Shown here: positions 8,343-16,169 of the stretch, piece after piece | Layout of the letters: every line of letters starts with the position of its first letter | Position numbering within the stretch: the stretch's first letter is position 1 | NCBI GenBank assembly: GCA_905372865.1 | Contig: CAJPQT010000001.1 | Coordinates: 124,001 to 188,000, forward strand | Origin: an uncultured Centipeda sp. | Lineage (GTDB): Bacteria; Bacillota; Negativicutes; Selenomonadales; Selenomonadaceae | Direction of reading: 5' to 3' | DNA: 64,000 bases | Made by a program: the position numbers and the translations under genes | Notes under the pieces: model-generated | Seen by the model: the letters and a program-made list of their open reading frames with translations, nothing else | Told to the model about the DNA's origin: nothing | The model's database searches: none

Positions 8343-9004
8343 CGGACTTCCCCGCTTTCTAAAACTTGTTTCAACTCGTTGACGATGTTATAAATACGAT
8401 CAAACTTTAGCTTAAAGCTCACGCGATTGGCAATGAGACGGGCACTGACATCCATAATGTGTACGACTTCTTCCAAGTCGTTCTCTGCGAGTGTGGTTCC
8501 GGTCTCCACAATATCTACAATACTCTCGGAAAGCCCCACAATCGGCCCCAATTCAATTGATCCGTTCAGCTTGATATACTCCATCTGCATTCCCTGCTGC
8601 GCAAAGAATTGCTCCGCAATATGTGGATACTTCGTTGCCACTCGCGTGTGTGCATAATCGGTGAGATGTGCACGTTTCTCCTCGCGCGGCACAGCCATCA
8701 TGAGCCGACATTTTCCGAACCCGAGATCAAGCAGCTCATAGACATCCTGCTCAGATTCCAGCAGCACATCCTTACCGATGATACCGATATCCGCTGCGCC
8801 ATACTCCACGTATGTAGGCACGTCCGATGTTTTTGTGATGATGAATTGAACCTTGTGCGCATCATTTGAAATGACAAGTTTACGAGATTTCTCACTGAGA
8901 TTGTCTGCTGTGATTCCAATTTTCTGAAATAAATGTGCGGATAGAGAGAACAGTTTTCCTTTTGGCAAGGCGATTGTCAAATAATCAGCAGCATATTTTT
9001 CCAT
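8339..9004 (-). CDS. hisG: ATP phosphoribosyltransferase, short catalytic form
   Basis: First enzyme of histidine synthesis. At 221 residues it is the short HisG class, which lacks the C-terminal ACT-like regulatory domain and needs HisZ as a regulatory partner. The visible elements are TIALPKGKLF near the N-terminus, the AADIGIIGKDVL region, and the PRPP-binding IVDIVETGTTLAENDLEEV. The partner hisZ is not adjacent but lies about 1.7 kb away in another unit (10663-11841). AAGAGGGG precedes the ATG. A good promoter lies 40-75 bases upstream. Confidence 0.95.
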   Translation of the reverse strand: MEKYAADYLTIALPKGKLFSLSAHLFQKIGITADNLSEKSRKLVISNDAHKVQFIITKTSDVPTYVEYGAADIGIIGKDVLLESEQDVYELLDLGFGKCRLMMAVPREEKRAHLTDYAHTRVATKYPHIAEQFFAQQGMQMEYIKLNGSIELGPIVGLSESIVDIVETGTTLAENDLEEVVHIMDVSARLIANRVSFKLKFDRIYNIVNELKQVLESGEVR

Positions 9005-9051
9005 ATAATCCCCTCTTATCCTTTAGCCAATTAAAGAACTAATATAATCGT

Positions 9052-9080
9052 ATACTACCACGTTGGAGATAATAGGTCAA
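9052..9080 (-). promoter_or_regulatory. Promoter of the histidine operon, with a possible operator
   Basis: On the minus strand TTGACC (9075-9080) and TAGTAT (9052-9057) are 17 bases apart. An imperfect inverted repeat (TAATATA-ATCG-TATACTA, 9040-9057) covers the -10 box, a sensible place for a repressor such as the YerC/TrpR-like protein encoded at 11838-12158. The roughly 40-base leader is too short for a T-box. Confidence 0.75.
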
Positions 9081-9161
9081 CCAATCAAAAAGGATTTTTA
9101 CCTCTTACCGCGAATACTCTGTAAGTATATAGAAAATTCATCCATACAAAAGGAGTCGCAG

Positions 9162-10118
9162 ATGGCACTTCAAATATTATCATTTGTAAGATTAAGCGAT
9201 AAACAAATAGGTCTCATCCATCAAAGCTATCCGCATTGTCAATGCAGATGTATACGTCCATCGGAAGTCGGTGACGTTCTTTCCGAGGTAGATATTCTGT
9301 TGGGTTATGACGCGCAAATGGATATGGAGAAGTATCTTCCCAAAATGCCGCGCCTCCAATGGATCCATACGTATAGTGCGGGCGTTGAAAAACTTCTGTC
9401 GAACGTGACGTTCTCCCAGTCCGATATACTGCTGACAAATTCGCGCGGCATTCATGGCATCCCCATGGCTGAACATGTGCTTGGGACAATGCTTGCGTCC
9501 GGCAGGTGTCTCATCGAGGCATGGGAAAATCAAAAGGCACATACATGGAAGCGTTTGACGGAGCCGGACGAACTGTTCGGAAAGACTGCAGCCATCATCG
9601 GCTTGGGCAGCATAGGCAGAGAGATTGCGAAACATCTCAAAAATATGGGAATGCGCGTTGTTGCAGTAAAGCAAACAACATCTACCGAGCCGTTTGTCGA
9701 TCAGTTATTTACGATAGATCATCTGCCAGCGGCACTGTCCTGTGCGGACTACATAATCGTTACGCTCCCCTTGACACCGCAGACCAAAAAATTATTTAAC
9801 CGCAAAACATTTGACATGATGAAAGAAAATGCATTCTTCATCAATGTATCCAGGGGCGATGTCGTCGAAGAAACCGACTTGGTGGAGGCTCTCACGACAA
9901 AGCGCATACGCGGGGCCTCCCTTGATGTTTTCACGACCGAGCCGCTTCCCGAGGATTCTCCGCTGTGGGATGTGCCGAATTTGTTTATCACACCGCACCA
10001 CTCGGCGATATCCCCCATGTATCTGGATCGATCCCTCAAAATCTTTCGCAATAACTTACAGATCTTCCCGCAACGCATCGGGATGCTCAATGTAGTGGAC
10101 AAGCAACGCGGTTACTGA
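9162..10118 (+). CDS. D-2-hydroxyacid dehydrogenase family protein
   Basis: A 318-residue NAD(P)-dependent oxidoreductase. The Rossmann motif GLGSIGREIA sits near residue 145. The catalytic residues of the family are visible: Arg in NVSRGDVV, Glu in DVFTTEPLP and His in TPHHSA. It could reduce a 2-keto acid such as glyoxylate, hydroxypyruvate or phenylpyruvate; the sequence does not decide which. ATG 9162 is preferred over the upstream start at 9063 because AAAGGAG lies 7 bases before it. It is divergent from hisG and separates the two histidine units. Its terminator lies inside the opposing HD gene. Confidence 0.9.
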   Translation: MALQILSFVRLSDKQIGLIHQSYPHCQCRCIRPSEVGDVLSEVDILLGYDAQMDMEKYLPKMPRLQWIHTYSAGVEKLLSNVTFSQSDILLTNSRGIHGIPMAEHVLGTMLASGRCLIEAWENQKAHTWKRLTEPDELFGKTAAIIGLGSIGREIAKHLKNMGMRVVAVKQTTSTEPFVDQLFTIDHLPAALSCADYIIVTLPLTPQTKKLFNRKTFDMMKENAFFINVSRGDVVEETDLVEALTTKRIRGASLDVFTTEPLPEDSPLWDVPNLFITPHHSAISPMYLDRSLKIFRNNLQIFPQRIGMLNVVDKQRGY

Positions 10119-10129
10119 GCCGCACATGC

Positions 10130-10666
10130 TCAATTCCATGCATCTGCCTGTTTTAATATGGACAGCACCAGAGAATCCTCTGGTGCTGCTTTTTTTTGAT
10201 GATATTGAATGATTTCCGCTTCTTTCACAGCGCTGATTGCACGCAATTTATCTGCACCGATATACGGATGACTGGCGTAGACGTATAGCGCCATTCCGAT
10301 TCTACCACGAATACGCCGTGAATCTTTCACGCGGGTGAAATAAGGGATAACGGATGGAACAAATCGATATAGGAGAACGGCGAGCACCTTTCCCCAGATA
10401 TCAGCCGTCCCTTTTGTACGTCCAATATCATGGAGCAATGCGCAACGCGTGAGCAGGAGATACTCAGCCGTATCTGTGCGTCCATGTTCTGTATAGAGTT
10501 CTTGTGCCGTAAGTGCGACACGAAAGGCATGATACTGATCTGCCGCATGCATATCATAGAAAAGCTTTTGCTCCGCAGGGCTAAGATACGACCGCACAAA
10601 GTTATGTCCTCTCGCATCAAGTCGCCCAAATAGAGCACGTATAAACTGATGAATTCGCTGTCTCAT
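10130..10666 (-). CDS. HD-domain phosphohydrolase-like protein
   Basis: A 178-residue HD-superfamily protein. Metal-ligand residues are visible in order: His in DQYHAFRVA, the His-Asp pair in CALLHDIGR, His in ASHPYIGADK, and Asp in LKQADAWN at the extreme C-terminus. HD proteins hydrolyse phosphate esters, often of nucleotides, but the substrate here is unknown. The start overlaps the hisZ stop (ATGA), so it is co-translated with hisZ. It might be coupled to histidine or purine metabolism, but that rests on context only. The last 60 bases of the gene carry, on the other strand, the terminator of the dehydrogenase gene. Confidence 0.85.
   Translation of the reverse strand: MRQRIHQFIRALFGRLDARGHNFVRSYLSPAEQKLFYDMHAADQYHAFRVALTAQELYTEHGRTDTAEYLLLTRCALLHDIGRTKGTADIWGKVLAVLLYRFVPSVIPYFTRVKDSRRIRGRIGMALYVYASHPYIGADKLRAISAVKEAEIIQYHQKKAAPEDSLVLSILKQADAWN
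10163..10197 (+). terminator. Terminator of the dehydrogenase gene, inside the HD gene
   Basis: A perfect 11-bp stem (CAGCACCAGAG / CTCTGGTGCTG, loop AATC) is followed by C and eight T on the plus strand. It lies 45 bases after the dehydrogenase stop and overlaps the 3' coding part of the convergent HD gene. Confidence 0.9.
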
Positions 10667-11841
10667 CCAAAATACTCTAACAATTCATATCCCCGTGCCG
10701 CGCAGGATTGTTCGGCACATGCACGGGACTGCCCCTTCATCCCAAGTTCCGCAACCTTGCCCTCCCGACGGAGCTCTGTCGCTCGTCGGATCGCCTGATC
10801 AACGCAAGCATCTGCATAGCCAATATACACATCTTTAGAGGAAGGAAGAACCTGTCCTCCTTGGCGGGAAAGTGCAAGCAAGATTCTCTCCACACCGAGA
10901 GCAAACCCCGTTGCCGGCATTGGATGTCCATATTCTGTCAAAAGATGATCATAACGACCGCCACCGCATAACGGAAATCCCAATCCGATTGAATAGCCCT
11001 CAAAAACCATTCCTGTATAGTAGTTAAAATCCCGAATGGTACCAAGATCAAAGCGAACATAATCCTCATAACCGTATGACTGGATCAGCGCATAAATTGC
11101 GGCAAGATTGTCAACAGCAGATCGGCTCTGTGTATTGAGCGGAAGATCATAGAGATATTTCAGCAGGTCTTTTCTTCCATTCAGTAGCGGAAGGCCTTTT
11201 AGAGTCTCTTTGTCCTTCGTCGAAAGCGGCAAGGCATCAATCAAGCGGTTTAGAATGACAATATCATGACGTTCGATCGCAGACTTGATCGCTCGTCGCT
11301 GTTCCTTCCCGACTTCATAATAGTCCAACATTCCATCAAGGAAATTAACCTGACCCATGTGAATTTGAAAATCTTTGATTCCACATGTCAAGATGGACTC
11401 GATGGCCAAAGCAATAATTTCAGCGTCTGAGGCAGGTGTATCACTCCCCATCAGCTCTACTCCCGCTTGATGGAATTCACATTGACGCCCCATCTGCGTT
11501 TGCTCCACACGAAATACGTTGCCCAAATAGGACAATTTCAAAGGAGTGGGCGCATTCTTCAGCCGGCTGCTGACCAGTCTTGCAATCGGCGTTGTCATTT
11601 CGTTGCGGAGAGCAAGAGGCTTGTTCTGATTCCCCAACAGCATAAAGAGAGAATTCTCCTCCGATATGCGCGGTGCCAATGTTTCCAGATGTTCGATGGT
11701 AGGCGTGACAACCTCATCATATCCCCACAGCCGAAACAGACCAGACAGGTTATTTTCCACGTGTCGCATTTCTGCTGCATCTTCGGGCAGGAGATCCCGT
11801 GTTCCGTACGGTGTTTCCAAAATAAGTTTTTCAGATTTCAT
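10663..11841 (-). CDS. hisZ: ATP phosphoribosyltransferase regulatory subunit (HisRS-like)
   Basis: A histidyl-tRNA synthetase paralog of 392 residues that lacks the anticodon-binding domain and forms an octamer with short HisG, giving it histidine feedback. Class II synthetase fold motifs are seen in TPYGTRDLLPEDA, RNEMTTPIAR and ECDFHQ-like CEFHQAGVELMG, and GLGFPLCGGGRYDHLL near residue 300. Pairing with the short hisG at 8339-9004 is expected from established work on this enzyme family. The gene overlaps the regulator upstream and the HD gene downstream, both by 4 bases. Confidence 0.94.
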   Translation of the reverse strand: MKSEKLILETPYGTRDLLPEDAAEMRHVENNLSGLFRLWGYDEVVTPTIEHLETLAPRISEENSLFMLLGNQNKPLALRNEMTTPIARLVSSRLKNAPTPLKLSYLGNVFRVEQTQMGRQCEFHQAGVELMGSDTPASDAEIIALAIESILTCGIKDFQIHMGQVNFLDGMLDYYEVGKEQRRAIKSAIERHDIVILNRLIDALPLSTKDKETLKGLPLLNGRKDLLKYLYDLPLNTQSRSAVDNLAAIYALIQSYGYEDYVRFDLGTIRDFNYYTGMVFEGYSIGLGFPLCGGGRYDHLLTEYGHPMPATGFALGVERILLALSRQGGQVLPSSKDVYIGYADACVDQAIRRATELRREGKVAELGMKGQSRACAEQSCAARGYELLEYFG

Positions 11842-12158
11842 CGAAGGTTCTCCTTATCAATCAACGGTTCAGAAATCCCCTTTTCAAGCACAAGCGTATA
11901 TCCGTCTGCACCGTAATTCAGACATCGTTTGACACGGCTGATGGTCGCAGTACTAGCCCCGGTATGTGCCACAATATCATCATACGTGCTTCCGGCATAC
12001 AGCATACGTGCAACATCAAGACGCTGTGCCATTGCACGAAGTTCTCCGATCGTACAGACATCTTCAAAGAATTGGTAGCACTCCTCCATGGTATCCAGCG
12101 AAAGGATGGCACGACACAGTTGATCGGTTAGATCATCTCTCAATTTTTGATTTACCAT
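11838..12158 (-). CDS. YerC/TrpR-superfamily transcriptional regulator
   Basis: A small 106-residue DNA-binding protein of the TrpR-like YerC/YecD family. The helix-turn-helix region is RAMAQRLDVARML...GSTYDDIVAHTGASTATISRVKRCL at about residues 40-80. YerC-type proteins have been proposed from comparative genomics as histidine-responsive regulators (HisR) in Firmicutes. The direct 4-base overlap with hisZ supports that role here. AGAGGG lies 7 bases before the ATG. The gene is preceded by an extended -10 promoter. Confidence 0.9.
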   Translation of the reverse strand: MVNQKLRDDLTDQLCRAILSLDTMEECYQFFEDVCTIGELRAMAQRLDVARMLYAGSTYDDIVAHTGASTATISRVKRCLNYGADGYTLVLEKGISEPLIDKENLR

Positions 12159-12206
12159 TACAGATCCCTCTCATGAATACTCCGACTCATTTGCTTATTT
12201 GCTCAC

Positions 12207-12215
12207 AGTATAGCA
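12207..12215 (-). promoter_or_regulatory. Extended -10 promoter of the yerC-hisZ-HD unit
   Basis: On the minus strand TGC-TATACT (12207-12215) forms an extended -10 element about 50 bases before the yerC start. No good -35 box is seen. The same TGCTATACT occurs in front of alaS. Confidence 0.55.
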
Positions 12216-12260
12216 CAGAATCAAGCATACGAAAAGTTGAGACAACGATCCCCGTATCAA

Positions 12261-13196
12261 TCAAGAAGAGAAATGCAGCACAATCTCCGTTCCATCCCAT
12301 GTTGTTTGATCGGATTGAACGGAGATACGAACCATCTTTTCCTCATTGTTTTCCGTGTCAGTGCCAACGATCTCCTCTACCGTCCCCTGCTCAGGAAAAC
12401 CGTTCAGCTCATATTGAACAAATTGTCCCGGATAAATGCGATCTGCAAACTCGCTCGGTATTTCCGCCTCGATCCGACGGTTATCCATAGTATGCAAAGA
12501 GAGAATATCGTCCCCGCTCTCAATACGATCTCCTTCTTTTACAAAAATCTGTGACACCGTACCTTCGCGCACGGCAAAGAGTCCTGTCGTTCCTGTATGG
12601 TCACGCGCTTTTGCAAGGAGGTCCTCCGCTTTCTTCAGCTGCTCCTCTGCCGCCCGTATTGCGACAGGGTTTGGTACTCCTGCACTTTGTCCCCTGCCCG
12701 CAGTCAGTGCATTTTTTTCCTGCTCGTATGCCGCAATGGCTTCATTCCTTTTTGCTGCACTGACTGCCCCTATCTCATATAGCTCATTCATGCGCGCCAT
12801 GCGCACACGTGCAGTTTCTACAGCCTCTGTTGATGCGTGGATATTCTGCGCCTCCACTGCTCCATATCGAATTTGTTCGATGTTCTTTTGTGCGAGTTCC
12901 ACATTTTTTTTCAGGTGCTCAAGTTCCTCGTCTGAGAATACGTTCTGTACTGTGACAAGGAGCGTTCCCCGCACAATAGATGCACCTTCCTCTGTATGTA
13001 TTTCTTGAACAATCATTGGGTTTGCCGCCTGTAATATGCTTTGCTCGTAGACAAGACGCGCATTTGAAATTGTAAAATGATCCGATTGCCTCATCCCATA
13101 CAGCAAAAAAAATGAAAGACAGAAAACAACAAACAGAAAAATGGTAAGAAACAGATATGTTCTCCTTTTTAGGAGCTTGGTAATGTCGTTTTCCAT
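12261..13196 (-). CDS. HlyD-type membrane fusion / efflux adaptor protein
   Basis: A 311-residue periplasmic adaptor. One membrane span at about residues 13-34 anchors it, with a basic N-terminus (KLLKRR). IVQEIHTEEGASIVRG is the first lipoyl half, a coiled-coil hairpin follows at about 85-200, and VREGTVSQIFVKEGDRIESGDDIL is the second lipoyl half, then a beta-barrel region. In diderms such proteins bridge an inner-membrane transporter and an outer-membrane channel. No ABC, MFS or RND partner gene lies next to it, so it looks orphan. GAGG lies 5 bases before the ATG. An intrinsic-terminator-like hairpin sits directly upstream. Confidence 0.88.
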   Translation of the reverse strand: MENDITKLLKRRTYLFLTIFLFVVFCLSFFLLYGMRQSDHFTISNARLVYEQSILQAANPMIVQEIHTEEGASIVRGTLLVTVQNVFSDEELEHLKKNVELAQKNIEQIRYGAVEAQNIHASTEAVETARVRMARMNELYEIGAVSAAKRNEAIAAYEQEKNALTAGRGQSAGVPNPVAIRAAEEQLKKAEDLLAKARDHTGTTGLFAVREGTVSQIFVKEGDRIESGDDILSLHTMDNRRIEAEIPSEFADRIYPGQFVQYELNGFPEQGTVEEIVGTDTENNEEKMVRISVQSDQTTWDGTEIVLHFSS

Positions 13197-13206
13197 AGCA
13201 GCCTCT

Positions 13207-13238
13207 AAAAAATATGGCTGTCAGCAATGTGACAGCCA
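13207..13238 (-). terminator. Terminator or attenuator hairpin just before the HlyD gene
   Basis: On the minus strand a 9-bp perfect stem (TGGCTGTCA / TGACAGCCA, loop CATTGC) is followed by ATATTTTTT. The T run ends about 10 bases before the HlyD start codon. It may end alaS transcripts or control entry into the HlyD gene. Confidence 0.75.
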
Positions 13239-13256
13239 CAAACAAATGTATAATAT

Positions 13257-13400
13257 TAGGGAAGCACTGATAAATTCAGCCGCGCCGTCTTAGTGCATCT
13301 TTTTTCCCGCACTTCGTCGGCAAATCTTCCACATAGCTCTTGCTATGCGTCTGGTTTGCCTCCTTGTTCGGACGAAAAAACTACGCCAATCTGAAGATCT
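13257..13400. repeat. Structured intergenic element, possible dispersed repeat
   Basis: This noncoding stretch lies between alaS and the HlyD gene. It contains a long imperfect palindrome at 13300-13380 bounded by TTTTTT and AAAAAA, with GGCAAA / TTTGCC inside and a perfect centre CATAGC-TCTT-GCTATG (13332-13347). Its first 35 or so bases (GGGAAGCACTGATAAATTC onward) align with 55116-55155 near another gene, with small gaps. This is what a diverged family of short dispersed elements would look like, but copy number must be tested genome-wide. Confidence 0.55.
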
Positions 13401-13417
13401 ATTTTATCAACCATTCC

Positions 13418-16045
13418 TTAGACAGATGTCTGCTGACGTATGACCGCAACTGCTTCTTCAAGTGCCTGCGGGAGTTGTTCCGGATCCTTGCCGCCGGCCT
13501 GGGCCATATCGGGGCGTCCACCACCACCGCCGCCGACGGTTTTTGCTGCCGTCTTGATGATATTGCCCGCATGTGCGCCCAGCTTCACTGCTGTCTTATC
13601 CGCCTTGACCACCAGACTGACCTTATCGTCAATAACAGCACCGAGAACCACAATCCCGCAATCCAGCTTCTCACAGGTAAGATCCGCAATGTTGCGAAGT
13701 TCATCCATGGAGTCGACATTGGCTTTTCCCACAACCACATGGAACTTTCCAATCTCTTGGACACTCATAAGAAGCTTCTGTGCATCCGCCTGATCACGGA
13801 ACTCGGCAAAACTCCGCAACTGCTCCTGCATAGACTTTCTCTCGCTCATGAACTTATCAATTTGTGCAACAAGCTCCTCGGATCTCGTCTTTAGTTTATG
13901 CGAGAGTTCCTGCACGGTCCGTGCCATTTCTGTCGCATAAGCACACGCAGCACGGCCGGTAATCGCCTCGATGCGGCGCACACCGGCCGCAACGCCCGAT
14001 TCACTGACAATCTTGAACAGGCCAATCTGTCCCGTGTTGGTCACATGAGAGCCACCGCAGAGCTCGATGCTGAAGTTCGGGATACGAACGACACGGACCA
14101 TATCGCCGTACTTCTCTCCGAAGAGAGCCATCGCGCCAAGTGCCTTTGCCTCATCAATCGCCATCGTGGAGATATGGAGGTCAATCGAACGAAGTATCTC
14201 TTCATTGACAAGCTCCTCGACATCGCGAAGCTGCTGCTCGCTCACAGGTTCAAAGTTTGTGAAATCAAAGCGAAGTCGTTCCGGTGTAACAAGTGAGCCC
14301 GCCTGCTGTACATGATCGCCGACCACGCGCTGAAGTGCCGCCTGCAAGAGGTGGGTCGCCGTATGGTTTCGCGCAGATGATAGTTTTTTCGTTGTATCAA
14401 GGCAGATTTCCACGGAGTCACCGCGTTGGATCTGTCCTTCCTCGACGTACGCCACATGATAGACCGTTCCATCTGGCAGACGCTTCGTGTTGCTAACGGT
14501 GATATATCCCAGATCACTGCGCAGAACACCCTCGTCCCCGACCTGCCCGCCGCCTTCTGCGTGGAATGGTGTCGTGCTCAGAATGATTCCGGCACTCTCT
14601 CCATCACGGAGCGAGTCGACGAGTTCTCCTTCACGCCAGATTGCGACAACGGTCGCTTTCGTTGCCGCTGCATCCTCTGACAGGCTTTCGGTATCTATTC
14701 CCGAGAGATCGGGAACAGATACCGCCTGATTTTCTGCACGTGCACTCCTTGCACGCATGCGCTGCTTCTCCATCTCCCGCTGAAAGCCCTCACCATCCAA
14801 GGTGATTCCATTTTCGTGGAGAATCTCCTCCGTCAGCTCACGCGGGAATCCATACGTGTCATAGAGTTTGAAACCGACTTCGCCGGGGAGAACAGTCTCA
14901 TTGGCAGACTTCAGTCGCGCAACTTCATCATTCAGAAGTTCGATGCCCTGTGCCAGTGTGGACGCGAAACGATCCTCCTCCACGCGGATCACACGCTTGA
15001 TATAGTCCTGTTTTGCGAGGAGCTCGCCAAAATCCTTTGCATCACGGAAAATCTCAACAACAGCATCCACCGCACCGTCAAGGAATGGCTTTGTTATCCC
15101 AAGCATGCGCCCATGGCGAATTGCACGACGGAGCGTACGGCGCAGAACATATCCACGTCCTTCATTCGACGGAAGAATGCCATCCATAATCATGATGGCG
15201 ACGGAGCGCGCATGGTCTGCAATAACCTTGAGTGAAATGTCTTTTTTCGGATCTGTGCCGTATGGCACATCCGATACTTTAGACATATACGCAATAATCG
15301 GATAGAGAAGATCTGTCTCAAAGTTTGTTTTCTTGTTCTGCACAACGGAGGCAAGGCGCTCCAATCCGCAGCCCGTATCAATATTTTTGTGTGCGAGGAG
15401 ATTGTACTCTCCTGCCTCCGTACGATCATACTGGGTAAAGACAAGATTCCATATCTCAAGAAAGCGGTCACAGTCGCAGCCAACCCCGCACGTCGATTCA
15501 CCACAACCGCGTTCCTCACCAAGATCGATGTAGATCTCGGAATCCGGCCCACAGGGACCTGGACCAATTTCCCAGAAGTTATCCTCCAATGCAACAATAT
15601 GATCCGGCGACACATCAGTCTGTTCCAACCATATTGCACGTGCCTCATCATCCTCCGGATAGATGGAAACCCAGAGCTTGTCTTTTGGAAGTTCGACGAC
15701 TTCCGTCAGGAATTCCCAGGCCCACGGAATCGCCTCCCTCTTAAAGTAATCGCCAAAGGAGAAGTTTCCAAGCATCTCAAAGAAGGTCTGATGACGCGCC
15801 GTACGTCCGACATTCTCGATGTCTCCGGTACGAACCGAACGCTGACAGGTAACGATACGGTTTCTGGGAGGTTTCATCTTTCCTGTAAAAAAAGGCTTCA
15901 ACGGTGCCATACCCGCACCAATCAGAAGAAGCGTAGGATCGTTTTCCGGCACAAGGGAGTAACTTGGCAAACGAAGGTGGCCCTTTTTTTCTGCGAAAAA
16001 CTGCAAATAGGCTTCCCGCAGTTCGTTTCCTGTCATATATTTCAA
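13418..16045 (-). CDS. alaS: Alanyl-tRNA synthetase
   Basis: A full-length class IIc synthetase of 875 residues that charges tRNA-Ala. The N-terminal catalytic core begins TGNELREAYLQFF and includes RIVTCQRSVRTGDIENVG. The editing domain has the zinc-site HTATHLLQA and CGGSHVTNTG. The C-Ala domain near the end contains the glycine-rich VGGGGGGRPDMAQAGG. The start is TTG 16045, 9 bases after GGAGG; an ATG three codons in has much poorer spacing. No T-box leader fits in the short upstream region. Confidence 0.97.
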   Translation of the reverse strand: MKYMTGNELREAYLQFFAEKKGHLRLPSYSLVPENDPTLLLIGAGMAPLKPFFTGKMKPPRNRIVTCQRSVRTGDIENVGRTARHQTFFEMLGNFSFGDYFKREAIPWAWEFLTEVVELPKDKLWVSIYPEDDEARAIWLEQTDVSPDHIVALEDNFWEIGPGPCGPDSEIYIDLGEERGCGESTCGVGCDCDRFLEIWNLVFTQYDRTEAGEYNLLAHKNIDTGCGLERLASVVQNKKTNFETDLLYPIIAYMSKVSDVPYGTDPKKDISLKVIADHARSVAIMIMDGILPSNEGRGYVLRRTLRRAIRHGRMLGITKPFLDGAVDAVVEIFRDAKDFGELLAKQDYIKRVIRVEEDRFASTLAQGIELLNDEVARLKSANETVLPGEVGFKLYDTYGFPRELTEEILHENGITLDGEGFQREMEKQRMRARSARAENQAVSVPDLSGIDTESLSEDAAATKATVVAIWREGELVDSLRDGESAGIILSTTPFHAEGGGQVGDEGVLRSDLGYITVSNTKRLPDGTVYHVAYVEEGQIQRGDSVEICLDTTKKLSSARNHTATHLLQAALQRVVGDHVQQAGSLVTPERLRFDFTNFEPVSEQQLRDVEELVNEEILRSIDLHISTMAIDEAKALGAMALFGEKYGDMVRVVRIPNFSIELCGGSHVTNTGQIGLFKIVSESGVAAGVRRIEAITGRAACAYATEMARTVQELSHKLKTRSEELVAQIDKFMSERKSMQEQLRSFAEFRDQADAQKLLMSVQEIGKFHVVVGKANVDSMDELRNIADLTCEKLDCGIVVLGAVIDDKVSLVVKADKTAVKLGAHAGNIIKTAAKTVGGGGGGRPDMAQAGGKDPEQLPQALEEAVAVIRQQTSV

Positions 16046-16094
16046 CGTAATCGCCCTCCTAATACCATATTCGCAAAGAACTTGAGTGTGCGTA

Positions 16095-16103
16095 AGTATA
16101 GCA
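16095..16103 (-). promoter_or_regulatory. Extended -10 promoter of alaS
   Basis: On the minus strand TGC-TATACT lies about 50 bases before the TTG start. No clear -35 box is present; a TTGACA further up at about 16135-16140 is too far away to pair with it. The element is identical to that of the yerC unit. Confidence 0.55.
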
Positions 16104-16169
16104 TAAAATCATGGAAAAATATAGGAATCTAGAATTGTCAACTCGGTATACATGCATCTGTATTATGTA

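Noticed and set aside
16046..16094. T-box leader before alaS (and before tyrS or the his operon)
   Set aside because: The untranslated stretches are 15 to 50 bases; a T-box needs well over 150, and no T-box core sequence is seen.
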